A stretch of DNA of 64,000 nt, taken from the NCBI GenBank assembly GCA_014058105.1, contig JACGCM010000918.1, positions 121,172 through 185,171 on the forward strand, given 5' to 3'. The translations under genes and the position numbers were made by a program. Position 1 is the stretch's first letter; every line of letters starts with the position of its first letter. The notes below the pieces were generated by a model, which saw only the letters and a program-made list of their open reading frames with translations, had not been told where the DNA came from and did not search any database. Shown here in pieces: positions 1 to 13,500 of the stretch. This DNA is from Kingdonia uniflora (taxonomy: Eukaryota; Streptophyta; Magnoliopsida; Ranunculales; Circaeasteraceae).

Positions 1-635
1 GTAAAATGACACACTGAAAGTTAAAAATCAAAGAGAAGCAATTTGGTTCAGATCGGACAGCTGTGTTTTAAATTTAACGTTTAAAGAGGCCTCGACGCAC
101 GAGAAAAGGGTAATCTACGGCCTCCATGAGACGTTGGCAAAAAGTATGTATCGGTGGTAGTATAGATAGATAGATAGATAGTTTGGGGAATTGGGGGAAA
201 TTAGGCAGATTGTGGAAATTTGAGAGATGGAATTTACAGGGACCATGTATATCTCTCAGGTATCACTAGATCTCCACAATTTTTAGTTTGTGTCAAGTTT
301 TTTGAATGGGATCCCTCAAACTGCACAAACATGGGTAGGGTCTGCCCTTTTCTACAATAATATCCAAAATAATGAGAAAAATAAGCGTGTATATATCATG
401 AAAGCCCCCCCACACCATCTTGGTTAAGTACGTACATTTGAACGAAAGAAATTAGTCTCTCCTACAAGTGAAAGCTGGGTTCCCTATAAACACACAATAA
501 GCTGCACCAGGAATACATACAACAGCAACAGCCATACATAAACTAAGAGCCAAAACAGTACGGTATCTGCAAAAGCCTCTAAAGGGGGTAAACAAAATCT
601 GTAAGTCAAATCAATTTCTTCTAGTTCTTGTGCTG
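1..635. other. Left edge, 3' region of the LAZ1-like gene
   Basis: Non-coding. The 3'UTR of the minus-strand LAZ1-like gene should occupy its right part. A (gata)n microsatellite lies at about 163-181. Confidence 0.5.
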
Positions 636-3600
636 TCATCTAGGACCAATATTTCTGGCTGAAGGAACCTTATCAGGATAACTGGAAATGTCCAAGTCGA
701 CGAGCGAGAGATCATATGACGTTGCAAAGTTATTTGAAGTATCCATCAACAGAGAAGATTGCATTGTCTCGGGATTTGTGGAAGCCTGTAATGCGCTCAG
801 ATTCTTAGGGGTGCTTGTACTAGAAGAGGAGAGACTTGAATCATCTATCTTGTTTCCAAAAAGTTTATTTTTCCTCACAGCATCCATCTCCTGGCCTGTG
901 GGAACAAAAGTGCGTGATCGGTACTTCCTTGGTCCTTCCTCTCCATCACCATGGTTGTAAAGTACATAGTCGTGATAAGTAGGAGCAAACTGTGAAAAGA
1001 ACAAAATCTCCACTTCAGGTGCTAAAGCATAAAAGGCAAGGCTTATAAAATTTAAGGATATGCCATTTCACAATATGGAATATTTGGACAAGGAATACAC
1101 TGAGCAGTCTGTGGCTGACCTGATGAACTGTGTCATGATAAAAGTCACTAAACTTTAAAGCGTGAGCAAGGTTTCTGGTAAAACCGCCCGAGGCACCAAT
1201 ATTTGCTCCCGCGTACTCTTTATATGGAAATGCATAAAGATGACCCACAGCTGCAATAAGCATCTCAATGCATATTATGAAGTTTTGGAACTGGGCAGCT
1301 TCTTCTGCAGTCTTTATCAGTCCAGACTTGGCAGCAAGAAAAACTAAAACCCCCTGAAAGACAAGTACCACTTAATTCCTTAAACATAAACCCTATAGAG
1401 CTTCAATGAAATATTATAAATCCAACGGACAACTTCAACTCCAATCTAAGATCATGCAGGGTAAAAGTACATACATTGGTAGATACCACACCAAAACAGG
1501 GTTATGTTTAATGTAATTCTGGTTAGCAAATAATTTTCACTACTTTCCACCTATTATGTATTTACAAGGAAACCTAACAGGGCCTAAAGTGTATCAATTA
1601 TTCTATCCACCCTTCTACAGTAAAACTTGTAAAATTTAATAAAAAAACAAAGGCTTACGAAATCTCTGTGGTACGTAATTAAGGTTCAGGCTATCTCAGA
1701 AAAGAATGCAAGTGTTTGGAGAATGGATCTCTGCAGTCTACTCAACACACTTTTAAGTCCCGATAACAAGGTGGTGTATTTTGTTTAATTTTCTAATGGA
1801 CGGTTTCAGGGAGGATTGTGTTTAAGAGTCATGAAAAAGGTGTTGATTTGCTCACAGGGTTAACCCCTTTGAGCTTGACATCTATTAAAATGAAAGAGCA
1901 TGTGGGTTGTAATTAGATATTCCGAGGTCCCAGCACTCTCAAAACTCATAAAATTGGATTTAGAGGAGTTTGAGGTAGCTCCTAATATTTTCCTTGAGAA
2001 TCTTTATTCAGCTAATATGCCAATGGGATCTGACTCTCAGATATTTGATACCATCTGCGATTTCCTCTTCACTTCTCCAATACTTAATGACACAATAATT
2101 CTCTAGTACTTAATGACACAATAAGAAATGAATGTGTAAGAATAAGAGATCGTACCTGCCAATATGTTAAGAAAACGACAGATTTGATCATAATGAACTT
2201 TGGAACAGGATTGAATGGCCGAAGCAAATCTCTGCAGGCCACATAGAACAAGTACAAGGCATAGAGTGCCATCGTATATGAAATAGTATAAATGATGGTG
2301 ACATATAGATATCCTTGCTTTGCGCTGAAATTCCCATCTTCATATTTTCCTTTGGCATAGAGTATGAATGTCACCGCAACTAAAATTGGTTTCAGAATTA
2401 CAAACTGCAAACCACCTTGCTTACACCTCCGAATGAATCGTCTGCAAAACTCCAACAATTTGAGGAATTAAATTAAGGAAACAATATTTTGTTTTTATTT
2501 CCAGACTTCTAGATACATAAGGCAGAAATAATTGTCTGACAAATATTTGCACTAAGAATCAGAATGTCTGCATTAGACAGCTAGTTGGATATGCACAGAC
2601 TCACCCGTCCAAAGGTATTGAAGGAAAACAACATGTCATCAGATACCATGACGGTTTCAAATTGCGACCACTTAAACTTAATACAACAGCACCAGGTCCG
2701 CCCACCCATGCCAGGCACAACGAGAGGAAATTATAGATGACCCATGCTTCATACCTGAAACAGTTCAAGAAACATTCGCATTTATAAACAGTTCATCCAA
2801 ACTAATCTTATAAACATGAAGCATTCATCTTCACAAATTAGAAGCTTAGAACATTACTAACACATTCTTAACGAAATTACTAAAGTGTAAGTTAGAGCAG
2901 AAATGATATGTGTAAATCAAGCCTATACTCCTTCAACCCTAAGAGATTTTGCACCATTGTAATCACGATTTCTTACGTAACTACATTTAGCCACATCTCT
3001 AGGTCGCAAATAGTAAAAAGGAGATCAAAAGAGGATAGAAAATAGAAAAGGAAATGAGAGAGAAGATCACAACTGTGGACGGCAGTCTCTTCTCTACAGT
3101 TTTACTGATTTAGTAATATAATAAAGCAACTACTATATTATAATAGTAAGTCGCTGTATAACCCTACAATTATAAAGACACTCCCATTGAACTCCCCCTC
3201 ACGTTGATGCAAAGATTTTTAACATGCCCAGTTTGACCAACATCTCATCTTCTTTGGGACAAGAACTCTTACTTCGCTTTCCATGCACTTCCAGGGCACG
3301 TAAGTTTTGCAAATCTTTAATTGAAGTGTGAGATGCCAAGGTAGAAAAAAATTAGTTGTTGCATAGAATTACATTTTCAAATATGGGAGAGGAGTCAGTA
3401 CAACGAATTGGGTTATTTCCGGGGCGTAAATAAAAGAAAATAGGGGCACAACAACATGAAAAAGAAAAGGTACATTTAATTACAAATAATTTCCAGTTTC
3501 TAGACCAAAATAGATTATTTATTTAACAAAACTGTATATATAAGATAAAGTACGAAGGAGATTGGAATTTAATAGATAATAAAACTAATGACAAAGAATT

Positions 3601-6600
3601 CACGGAGTAGAAACCATATTACATTATGATGACGGAAATCTTTATAAAGAAAAACATTAGTTATTAGCTTAAGGCGTAAGGCGCTTCTCAGTATGCATGC
3701 TTTAGTGATTTTTTTTTAAAACACTGATCATAATTAACATGGCATTATAATTAAGAGAACTCTCCTAATTAGAGTCTAGCTAGGGTTTCTATCTGTACTA
3801 GGTCTCTTCTCCTATAAAGAGAGCCTAAGCTTAGTTTATTTTCGATGTTGGTTTGAGTGAGAGAGAAAGGTTTGGCTTTAGAGAGATAAGTTGAGTTTGG
3901 GGTAAAACTCATAAACCCTAGGTCTTTGACCTTTATTTTATGCAATTAAGAGATCATAATTTTAATTGAGATTAATTTAGCTTCCGCAAACGTAGTTTTT
4001 AACAGAATTACTTTTTCAAATATGGGAGAGGGGTTAGTACAACGAATTGGGTTATTTCCGGGGCGTAAATAAAAGAAAATGAAGGCATAACGACAAGCTG
4101 TATTACCGAAAAAGAAAAAGTACATTTAATTACAAATAATTTCCAGTTTCTAGACCAAAATAGATTATTTATTTAACAAAACTGCATTTATAAGATAAAG
4201 CACGAAGGGGATTAGAATTTAATAGATAATAAAACTAATGACAAGAAAATCACGGAATAGAAGCCATATTACATTATGATGGTGAAATTTTTTAACATTA
4301 GTTATTAGCTTAAGGCGTAAGGCGCTTCTCAGTATACATGCTTTAGTGCTTTTTTTAAAAACACTGATCATAAGTAACATGTCAATTGCTAACTACTCAA
4401 ACGAGATAAGAGATATATACTCACACTTCTCGTATGGAGTTGAAATAGATTGAGCTTTCATTTAGTACAAGTGACAGAAAGGACATTAACGCGTAAACCT
4501 GTAACATACATAAAATTTCTAATAAGACAAGGATAAAAAAAGGTTAATCATTCAGGCTTAATAGGATTAAAAAAAAAGTGAATACAAAAGAAATTGAACG
4601 GTACATAATGATATAATAGTAGAAAAAATTATATTGGTGAGCAATAAATACTAGAAACCTAGTAGATGTAACATCAGCAATCACAACGTTTTTGGGGAAT
4701 CGCCAGAAATATACATGCATGCTATTATAAATGCATTTCCTTTGAAAGAAATAAAAGGTGTAACCTAAAGTTTTTTTTTAAATGTACATGTATTGCATAT
4801 AGGGTCAGCACCAGGTGACATGAAATTTGACATGAAAGGTTTGAAATTACTGAAAAGGGTGTGTTTTTTGTGTGATCCTGGTGTATATAGTGAGGATGAT
4901 AATCCGACCACTCTAACATAGCACTGAAATTCCACAAACTTTCATCACTTAAATAGAGTGTTGCAAGTCTTCCAAAACTGTTTTTTTTTGCGAAGATGAC
5001 CTCCTCAACAAAGAGACTGTTCACAACAAAAATACCGTCATATAAGAACTTACTTTAACCTCCTGTCAAATCAACACGATTGACATAGATCAAATCTCAC
5101 GGGCCACCTGCCACTGACCTATATCATATACATGTGCAAGGGAGTTTTCATCTACGTATATGATGTTCCATTTTAAGAGCTTTTTTCATATATATACTTT
5201 TTTTTGTAGCTGTAGAGTTTTCTATAAGAAAGATAAAACTACTGTACAAAGCTAAAATGGGAAGATGAGATGACTAAACTCGTGTAAGCCAAGCAAAAAT
5301 AAGAGACTAATTAATACTACCATGAAATAGAGGCTCGCATTGAATGCAAATTCCACCAGGCAAATTAATCAATAAATTTGCCTGTCAGAGTTACAGTTCT
5401 GGGGTTGGCAAATTGCCTTTAAAATGTATCATCATGTGAGTTCAAATTTCTTCTGCTTACAGAGAATAAGATTGGGTGCTAACAGAACTTTCTTATTACT
5501 AACAAAGCCCAAGAGCTATTCTAAGGTGGTACAGCCCCTATTCAATTCTTAACCAGGGGTAGGCGGCTGGGAGAGGTTCTGAGAAGATTAGCTGCTAGGG
5601 GTAGGAAGCCCAGTATAATTTAGGCTGCAAAGTCATAAAAAATGCAGCTAAAGTTGGCTATACATGTCTTCTTTTTAGATGTCAAATAAAAGTGAGAATA
5701 GACAGACGTTTTCACTATGTTCTTCTTGCTTTCCATCTTCCTTCGGGATTGTAACTAATTTGATTGACTTCAAGATTAAGGACGAAAGACAACATGTTGA
5801 CTCCATCTAAGAAAGAAACACAATGAATTGTGTGCAAAATTAACTTTCCAAAGACTTACATTATCCTTAGATGTGGTACCAAGACAACCTATAACCTATT
5901 CAGGCCCCTTTGGAGTAGAAATTTGAGACAAAAAGTTGTTATCAAAAGGAGGTTGGCTTACACGAATCAAAAGTGGCCTCAATAGTTTACTCATCTATTA
6001 CTAATCTCGAATCCACTTACCAACATTGCTGAACTGACTCAAACCCAGAGTTGGGAAAGATTCTTAGGAATTTATTTAGAAAGACATTCTAGATTTAGAA
6101 AGACATTGACATCATAGAAAGCTACTTTGTAGAATTAGGGCGCTTGAGTCTATAGCTTTCCAGGACGTCAATGCAACCATAATAGGGAAGTAGTCTTGGA
6201 AATATGTATGCGAGAGGGATTGCCTTTAGGTCAAATGAGCAATGCTAAATATGGTACGGGGGATTGTGCTTAACTATCTAAAAGCAACTAACTTATGGTG
6301 CGGAGCACCACCACTATAAGTATGTTGGGTATTAAATAGGATTGATGATTATATCTTTTCTTGAGAGAAAGTCCAACATATCTCTAGATTTTACCCTCAG
6401 GGGTATACTTGTCGGCCAATGTCGGTCATCGGCCAATGTCGGCCAATCGTCGGCCAATGTCGGTCATCTTCTCTAGTAGGTCTTCCATCTACATCTTTTC
6501 GAAGAGAATCATCCACTCGTCTTAAAGATTAAACATCACTAGAGGAACATTTTTCTCCAACAATGGTGGGAGACCAATCCAAAATTCGTCGACCTGAGAA

Positions 6601-9246
6601 AGTGAGAACATTGACTGCTTGAGCTATAGATGCAACTAAGGCTTTCCCTCAAAAGAAAAATCTCAACTGAAGAGGAGAAGATAAATTGCTCTCTAATTAG
6701 TACAAAAAGAGGCTATGAATAAGGCCATTGAGGCAAAAGTTCCGTATGAAGCTAGTGTGAGAGCTAAGACTCTTGTTGACAACGTTGATGGTCAAACGTA
6801 TGACGAGATCACTTATGAGATTTTTCAAATTGATGGGATTGACACTTTTGAAAATGGTTTGAATGAAGTCGAATGGAGAGGGTTAACTCTAGTCATGATT
6901 TTAATGTTGAGAAAAATCAAATTTTGCACGACATTGTTTAAAAAAATTGATGTCCAATCAATTGCGATGGAGGTAGGTTCTTTTGATTTGAATTAATGAA
7001 ATCCCCTACATTATTGTAAATTAGGTGGGGTTCAAGTGAATATGATTACATATCAAATGTTGAAGTTGTTGCTAATGTCATAATCGAAGTGGATTTTGAT
7101 TCAGTTGGTGAAACTCCTAAATTAAGTGCTAATAGTAATGTTTCTACCGGTAATGCTTCTACATAGCTCGGCTTTCTATTCTAGGTATTCCCCCAACAAA
7201 AAAGGTAGGGACTATTATTCGTTCAAGGCGGAAGAATTTACAAAAAGCATTAAAAAGTTTTATTCTTATTTGGATGGTAATTCTTTAGGAAACATACTAA
7301 ATAATAATATCTTTGTTAGAGACACCACTTGGAAATTGAAAGGGTCAATTGAGGTTACTATCCATGAAAACAACATATTTTTCTTTAAATTTTCTTCAAT
7401 TGAAGACAGAGAAGAGTGCAGAAGATGAGACCCCAATGTATTATTAACAGCTTATTCATCATTATGCCTTGGAGGCCTTATATTGAGATTGAAGAGTCAG
7501 ATGTGAGATAATTCTCATTTGCATTCATCTCAAGAAAGTTCCTTCCCACTTATGGACTCCGCATTGGGATTGGTAAGATTGCTAGTTTCAATGATACACC
7601 TTTATTCCTCGATAAAGCTATCAAAGATAGGACTAAAATTTTATTCATTAGAGTTTGTGTTAAGGCTGTTAGTAACAAGGATCTTCCAAGTATCGTCCCT
7701 ATTACCTATGAGGAATTAGAAAGTCTAACGAGTCTAATTGGATCCCGACAAAGTATAATGAGTCCAAAGTCTAATTGGTAGCTTCTTCACCATATTATCT
7801 CAAAGATTGATTAGTTTTGCCTGAATATACCAATCTGTCAATGGGTACGAATATGGTTCTTTTCGGATCAGATCGGAAATAAAGTTCTTCGAAATTTTTC
7901 TAATTTTTTTCGGATATCAATATTGCATTCCGATCTGATTTTTTTCAAAAATCCAAAAATTATTCCGAATTCGGAATAATCAGAATTTTTGGATTAAAAA
8001 TTCAGAAATTTCAGATAATATTTGTGAAAATAATGAATCTTTGGCCTTTTATATGTAAAATTAAACGTAATGTTCCAAAATCAAAATATCAAACCCTTAC
8101 TCATACAATGGTAGCATCACCACATCTCCATCTAATAAAAAAAATCATTAAACTACAAAGAATACATTAAATATTGAATAAGAAAATTCGAAAAATTCGG
8201 ATCGAATGTTATTCGGATTAAATCGGATCGGATGTTATTCGGAATAATCGGATCGGATGTTATTCAGAAAAATTAGATCGAAAATTTTAGAAAATCGGAA
8301 TGGCAAAAAGTTATCCAATTCCGATCAGATATTTTTTGGAAAAAATCGAAAATCGGAAATCGGATTTTTGAAAATCAAAAATGTAAAATAGGGTTCCAAA
8401 ATCGAAAAAATCAGATCGGATTTCGGAAAAAAGTTGCAGCCCTAGGTGCGGATAAGTGATATGAAAAAGTACCTCAATGATTAGATAGGTGTGCACAAAA
8501 AATATTACTGTTGTTTGTGTAGAGGACTGATACAATGAGAGTTTGTGTAGGATAGATAATATGGATCCATCTCCACGTGGAAAATTTTCCACAGTTCTAT
8601 GTGGTTTTACAATAAGGAGAGATAGATTAGTGGAATCTTTTATTTTTTGGAAGAAAATAATTCATCTTTGAACCAAGATTGTAGGTCAAGTTTGAGTGAA
8701 CGGAAGATTAGTATTACATACTGTGACGTTCGAACATTTCTTCATTTCCTGTAGCTAGGAGCATAACAATGGAGACTTTAACTGACTCGAACATTTTTAC
8801 CATTAATTATCTCCTTTAGCTGTTCTTTCCTTGCTACAATTTGGGTGATTATAGAAAAAGGTATACCATATACAAGCAACGACCATATATATGTTTCTCT
8901 TTTGCACCTTGCCGTCAGTATTTTTGACTAAACGGGTTCATTTCACTTTCTCCAATCTAGAGTATCCAGTAGGCGATTATACGACCTCCGAATGGCCCTT
9001 TCTACAACTAAATCCTTTAAACTTGTAACACTAGAACATAACACTATAAACACAACTTCACAGTTGAATTACAGAAATGGGTAAGATTAAAACACTTACC
9101 GGAACCATAAAGATGATGCGAACTATATAGCGTTGATAAGTAGGTTCTGTATAATTCAATAGATGTCTATATATATGAAGTATCGCCAAACAAATCGCTC
9201 CAACCGTAAATGGCAACGCTATGATTATAAACAATATCGGTGCCAT
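636..9246 (-). CDS. LAZ1-like DUF300 transmembrane protein (OST-alpha/TMEM184 family), six coding exons
   Basis: Spliced model, minus strand, coding exons 9246-9100, 4498-4425, 2754-2605, 2441-2156, 1353-1120, 989-636; total 1,245 bp = 414 aa plus stop. All introns are GT-AG and the phases close (GT|G and GG|A split codons rejoin as Val and Gly). The product has several hydrophobic segments starting right after the Met (APILFIIIALPFTVGAICL), a conserved WVGGPGAVV loop, RRCKQGGLQFVILKP, and FPYKEYAGANIG, then a polar Ser-rich C-terminus with KYRSRTFVPTGQEMDAV. These are hallmarks of the plant LAZ1 and LAZ1-homolog family; 414 aa fits the shorter homologs. In Arabidopsis, LAZ1 proteins act at endomembranes and the tonoplast, affecting hypersensitive-type cell death and brassinosteroid signalling; transport activity here is inference. 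A 5'UTR intron is likely (9269-9363; donor CTGG|GTAAGT). The gene looks intact. Confidence 0.93.
3366..4384. repeat. Direct duplication of about 0.38 kb with a 0.26-kb spacer in intron 2 of the LAZ1-like gene
   Basis: Copy 1 spans about 3366-3744 and copy 2 about 4009-4384. Both begin with agaattac(a/t)ttttcaaa, run through ggggcgtaaataaaag and ttctagaccaaaatagatta, and end with aacactgatcataa(t/g)taac. They are close to 90% identical by eye, with small indels. The spacer 3745-4008 is different sequence (ctataaagagagcctaagc...) that could be a later insertion or a solo-LTR-like piece. Copy 2 ends about 40 bp from the small exon 4425-4498. Confidence 0.75.
4499..6700. other. Intron 1 of the LAZ1-like gene, part without recognised genes
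   Basis: AT-rich intronic sequence with no coding region I could support. It contains a short GC-richer minisatellite at about 6408-6470 built from tcggccaatg and tcggtcatc units. Confidence 0.6.
6408..6470. repeat. Minisatellite of TCGGCCAATG/TCGGTCATC units
   Basis: Five imperfect units of about 10-20 bp (gtcggccaatgtcggtcat, then cggccaatgt, cggccaatcg, cggccaatgt, cggtcatc) lie in tandem. They are much GC-richer than the surrounding intron. Confidence 0.7.
6700..7795 (+). mobile_element. LINE ORF1 relic (DUF4283 gag-like domain), degenerate
   Basis: Plus-strand reading frames, broken by stops and frameshifts, match the DUF4283 region found in plant L1-type LINEs. About 7230-7430 gives FYSYLDGNSLGNILNN, then WKLKGSIEV and FFFKFSSIEDREE. 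After a frameshift come NSLFIIMPWRPYIEIEES, GIGKIASFNDTPLFLDKA and TKILFIRVCVKA, ending near 7720. The upstream stretch 6715-6996 is an open frame of unknown relation, possibly the N-terminal part. No zinc knuckle or endonuclease/RT follows, so this is a truncated, dead fragment in intron 1 of the LAZ1-like gene, antisense to it. Confidence 0.7.
7850..8444. repeat. CGGAT-rich non-autonomous element, copy 1 (probable MITE)
   Basis: A block saturated with attcgga, gatcggat and ggaataatcgg motifs. The right end carries ttgcagcccta, whose complement TAGGGCTGCAA resembles hAT-type termini in plants. The inner parts (gtgaaaataatgaatctttgg, ccatctaataaaaaaaatc, actacaaagaatac) recur in the same order at 13727-14220, so this is a dispersed family and not a local low-complexity stretch. 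The left terminus is eroded. Confidence 0.65.
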
Positions 9247-9268
9247 TTCTTTCCCCCAATCACATAAC

Positions 9269-9363
9269 CTACACCAATCAAAATCCCTCAATTTCAATCA
9301 AATTCGCTCAAAACAAGTGACCTTTCGACCTAAATATCCAAATTATGAGCGAATTATACTTAC
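9269..9363 (-). other. Probable 5'UTR intron of the LAZ1-like gene
   Basis: On the minus strand a strong donor (CCTGG|GTAAGTATAA) ends at 9364 and an acceptor (GGTGTAG|GTTATG) precedes 9268, 22 bases before the start codon at 9246. Removing it gives a short leader. It also removes the upstream in-frame ATG at 9297, which supports the later start (MAPILF). Confidence 0.6.
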
Positions 9364-9364
9364 C

Positions 9365-10567
9365 CAGGGAAACTTGGAAGAACCCTAGAGAAGCGTGTGA
9401 GTGTAAGTGAAGAAGTTGGGAACCCTCTCTCTCTCTTTGAATTGATGATGACAGACAGAGTAGCACAACAATAATGTTGGGACTTGGGAGGATTCAAATG
9501 AGGTCAACATGGATCATACCTGGAGGATTAGACCGGATCTTGTTTCATTTGGATCCGGTTTAAAGCACATTTGGATCTGACACAGCGAAACTCAGTGATA
9601 TGAGGGAGGAGATGGGGGGAGAGATTGGAGGAGAAACAAGAGATCAGGATGATGATGAAGAAGAGTGAGAGACAGGTGGACATTTTTTGAGATTTTAACT
9701 ATGCCTATAGTAAAAACACTTTCTACGGTTGTTTGACCAGTTTACCATGAGGCTGTGAGACCCAAGTTTTGAGCATTAACATATTGATCTGGACTATGGA
9801 GATATAGAAATACGAAAGTAGAGTACATGAGAGCAAATGGGTTTTGGGTAGAGAAATTTATTTCATCTTCTTGATTGATATTAGTTTACAAAGGGCAAAA
9901 TACTTTGTCCCGAATTACTTTTGATAACCAGGAAATGCCTGAAGTTGCAGACATACAAATTACAAACAGGTTCACCTTACTGAAGTCTTAACGTTACGAT
10001 ACTTTGAAAGTGAGCAGTTTTGCAACATCGTGCCAAAGATGTTTCAAGCCATCAATTGAAAAACCGACTGTACATAGATCTAAAGAAACCTTAAATCCTA
10101 CCCAATGGTTGATGAAACAAAATCATTCCTCATACTTAGAATTACAAACTGTACTGGCATGGATTAAAATATATTGATCTAGGTTTAATCATCAAATATG
10201 CGACCATATTTTTGTAGCAATCCTGCTTTAGATTAAACTTCAATACTAGGTGATTTTACAAACTTTCTCCTATACACAAATACAGCTGAATTGAGCAAAA
10301 GAACTAAAACTCGGAAATCATTTTTGTCACAAGTTAGAATGATAACATGATTTTGGAACAATAAGTGCATTCTCATCACAACGTCGAAAGCTTGAACAAT
10401 TCCAAACACAAAATAGGTGGAGTTGACATGAAAATGTCTTCTCCGTTATTCCGTTAAGGTTAACCATGTCTATCCTCATCTACGGCAAGCTAACCTCGGC
10501 AAGCTTTCACCATACAAGATTACTATGGAGTGAGTAGCTATAATCAGTATCATCCAAGACTGTATAA
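9365..10567. other. Intergenic: LAZ1-like promoter and Pol III subunit 3' region
   Basis: Non-coding. The low-coordinate end holds the LAZ1-like leader, with a ctctctctctct tract at about 9425-9437 followed by its promoter. The high-coordinate side should contain the 3'UTR of the downstream-facing Pol III subunit gene. No unambiguous poly(A) signal was assigned. Confidence 0.5.
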
Positions 10568-13500
10568 TTATTCATAGTAATCTTCTTCTGCAATATTAGC
10601 CATATGTTAGCAGTTGAAGGAGAATGATATTCATATATTTGTGATGTCTTAACTAATAAAGAGAGATTTTATATGCAAGTGGCTTACCATTATTGTCATC
10701 GCCCGGGTTAAAGTCATCTTCATCGTCATCAAAATATTGCCCCTGCATAATTCAAGTAGAGCTCAAGTTATCTTCAATTGGAAGATAGAAAATATCACAG
10801 TATTACTACCCATTTCATTCGCAAGCGCATGCATAGAAATTCATGTTGAATGAGTAGGGGATAGAATATATTGGAACGACGAATTAATATTGATGGAAAC
10901 GCCAGAATATCTTACATATATATGACCAGTTTGAAGATATTGTACAAATACATGTTTAAACAACAGTTTCAACCATACTGGTATATAAAAATAAACAAAA
11001 ATAACCTACCCCAAATTTACGAAGCGGCATTACTTAAAAATGTATTGCGTAACAATTTTCGTGTATTGCATAAACAAAAATAACCTACCCCACATTTACT
11101 TAAAAACACATTTTCGTGTATTGCAAAATAATTTTTTTTTTTTTTGTTGAAAATTCCGACTCTGTAAAGGCTCGACCAGCTGTGTTACGAGTTTTGTAAG
11201 AATCAGCTAGAGAATTCATGGCAATTTGATGTTGATCCCTAGCCAAATCTATTTTCTGCCCAACACAGATCTCTGTGTTGTTAGAGTTCACATCACTACC
11301 ACTCATTAAGAGACGGGACAACAAACACATGGAGGTTTGTGACCGATGATTACTACCCAGAAAATCCAATGCAACCGGAGAGGCTTGTGGTGCATGTTTA
11401 CGAGCTAACTAATTTTCAGTTGAAATAAAAAAAGAAGTATACTTGTAATATATCGTAATACATTTGACATAAATACCAGTGATTTCCCTTCAACCAAATA
11501 TTTCAGCTAATATCTACACTAGCTTATAGAGAAAATAATAAACATTGTAATGTTTCATTGGTATTTGAAAAAGGGCGTGAAGCATTTCATATATTTTACC
11601 AATTTTAGCATATCTAAAAGAAAAAAATTGGATAAATAAATTAATAAATACATTTGTATATAGTCTCAAAGGATGCATCTTTTTTTACACTCAAGTGTAC
11701 AACCAATTTAATGAATAGGGTAAAAGGTTATGGAAATATGAATCCATTTGGTGGGATTGATGTCTATGATGAGTACAACATCTTCACAAAGATTCATCGC
11801 ATTTCATTACTTTTGTCCCCATCAAAAATGACATTCTATTTAACAGTGAAAAATTGACTCAATGTCCGCCATTAAATAGAATTACATTTTTAAATGGGTT
11901 CATAACCATTGGAATGTGATAAAACTCTGCAAAGATAATCTTCAAATAAGAAAAAACAGATCCACCAAAAAAGATTTCTATTGCATAACCACAAATCTTA
12001 TTTATACAAGCCCGGTGTAAAGCTTGAGTATAAAAATCTTGCATCCCTTGAATACACGTCTACTTCAGTGAATGTATTATGATTGTAGCATTGGGATAGA
12101 GACAACGATCACATTAACAAAAGTTGGTTCAAAACTAAAGAGCATACAGCATTCAGAGTTAAAATTTTGCACCTCTGTATAGTCATCAATTTCATCATTG
12201 GATGATTCCTCCTCTATGTTCTCGCCATTTTCTTCCTCACTTTCATCCTCTTTAGCTTTCTTCTCAGCTTGTAGCTCCTTAACATGGTCCTAGAGATATA
12301 AAAGAATAAGAGGCTTTATATGAAAAATAGCATTGAAGAGAAAAGTTCAAACAAAAGCATTGACAAGCACAGAAAAAAAAATGTTATTAAGATAAAGGAC
12401 TACAAGTCCATGTTTATTTAAGATGCTGAATCAGATTTGCAGAATGTTTTTCCCCACAGAAGGCATCTTGCCCATGTGAACTGAAGGATGAAGCCATCTT
12501 TTTTAATTACTATCTCTCAGTTGATCTACAAAAGTGGGAATATGTCATCTAGATCACTACGGTTTACTCAGAGACCGGTTCACATAAAATCAGAAATGAC
12601 GGTCAACACATTTCCCCTCATGTTAATGCCTTGAACCATGAAATTGATCATTACATGGAATCTGCATTTGATGCCAGTGAGAACTTCGAAATGAGATTTT
12701 GTTTATCCAACCTGTTATAATTAGAACTAAACTACATTGTCCTAATTAGTCTTTAATTACATTTCGTGCCAAATGGAACTAATTCACATGCAACACGCAG
12801 GGTCACGCTGATAGTAATAGTTGCAGTGCAATACTGAACAAGATCTGAGTATTGATATCGACCAATGTATTGCTCCCAAACAAGATCTGAGTATTGATAT
12901 TGACCTATGTATTGCTCCCTGAAAGACTGATACATCGCTTGATTAATCATTGGCTGCATAGATAAGTTCCAAAGAACAACTCAGGCTGACATTGAAATTT
13001 TGTAAGAATTCACATGGGATAGTTAGTGTCATTTTGCAAGACATTTTAACTTCAATCCGACCACAATCTCCACTTTCTGCCTCGAGATTCTCACTCCATG
13101 ATGCCCCTTCTTCAACTTTTATGTTTTGCCTAGAGATATATGTTGGCAGTAGAGATTTTGACTACTCTAAAAAAATCACTCATAAAAATTAAAACCACTC
13201 ACACCAACCACTGATTGATCCCTTAAAGATTTCTCAACCCTTTCCAGCCAGATTAGGGATTTTAAGGCTTTGTCCATTTAAGCTTGACTACAGCTATTGT
13301 TTCCCTAAATCATTTGAAAATTAGTTACTGTGAAGTTGAGAATCTAGGGTGTGTTTGGAAGGCCAAGATTTTTTTTCCCTCGAGGGATCCCATTTCTTCA
13401 TAAACCACTTCTCAACGAGAAATCATGTTTCTCATGAATTTTGGTTGCAAACAATTTCTCAACTTTTTACCTTATAAATTTTATCATGAGAAATCACATT

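Noticed and set aside
9247..9297. Upstream Met for the LAZ1-like protein
   Set aside because: Part of it lies in a probable 5'UTR intron (acceptor at 9269), and the family begins near MAPILF.
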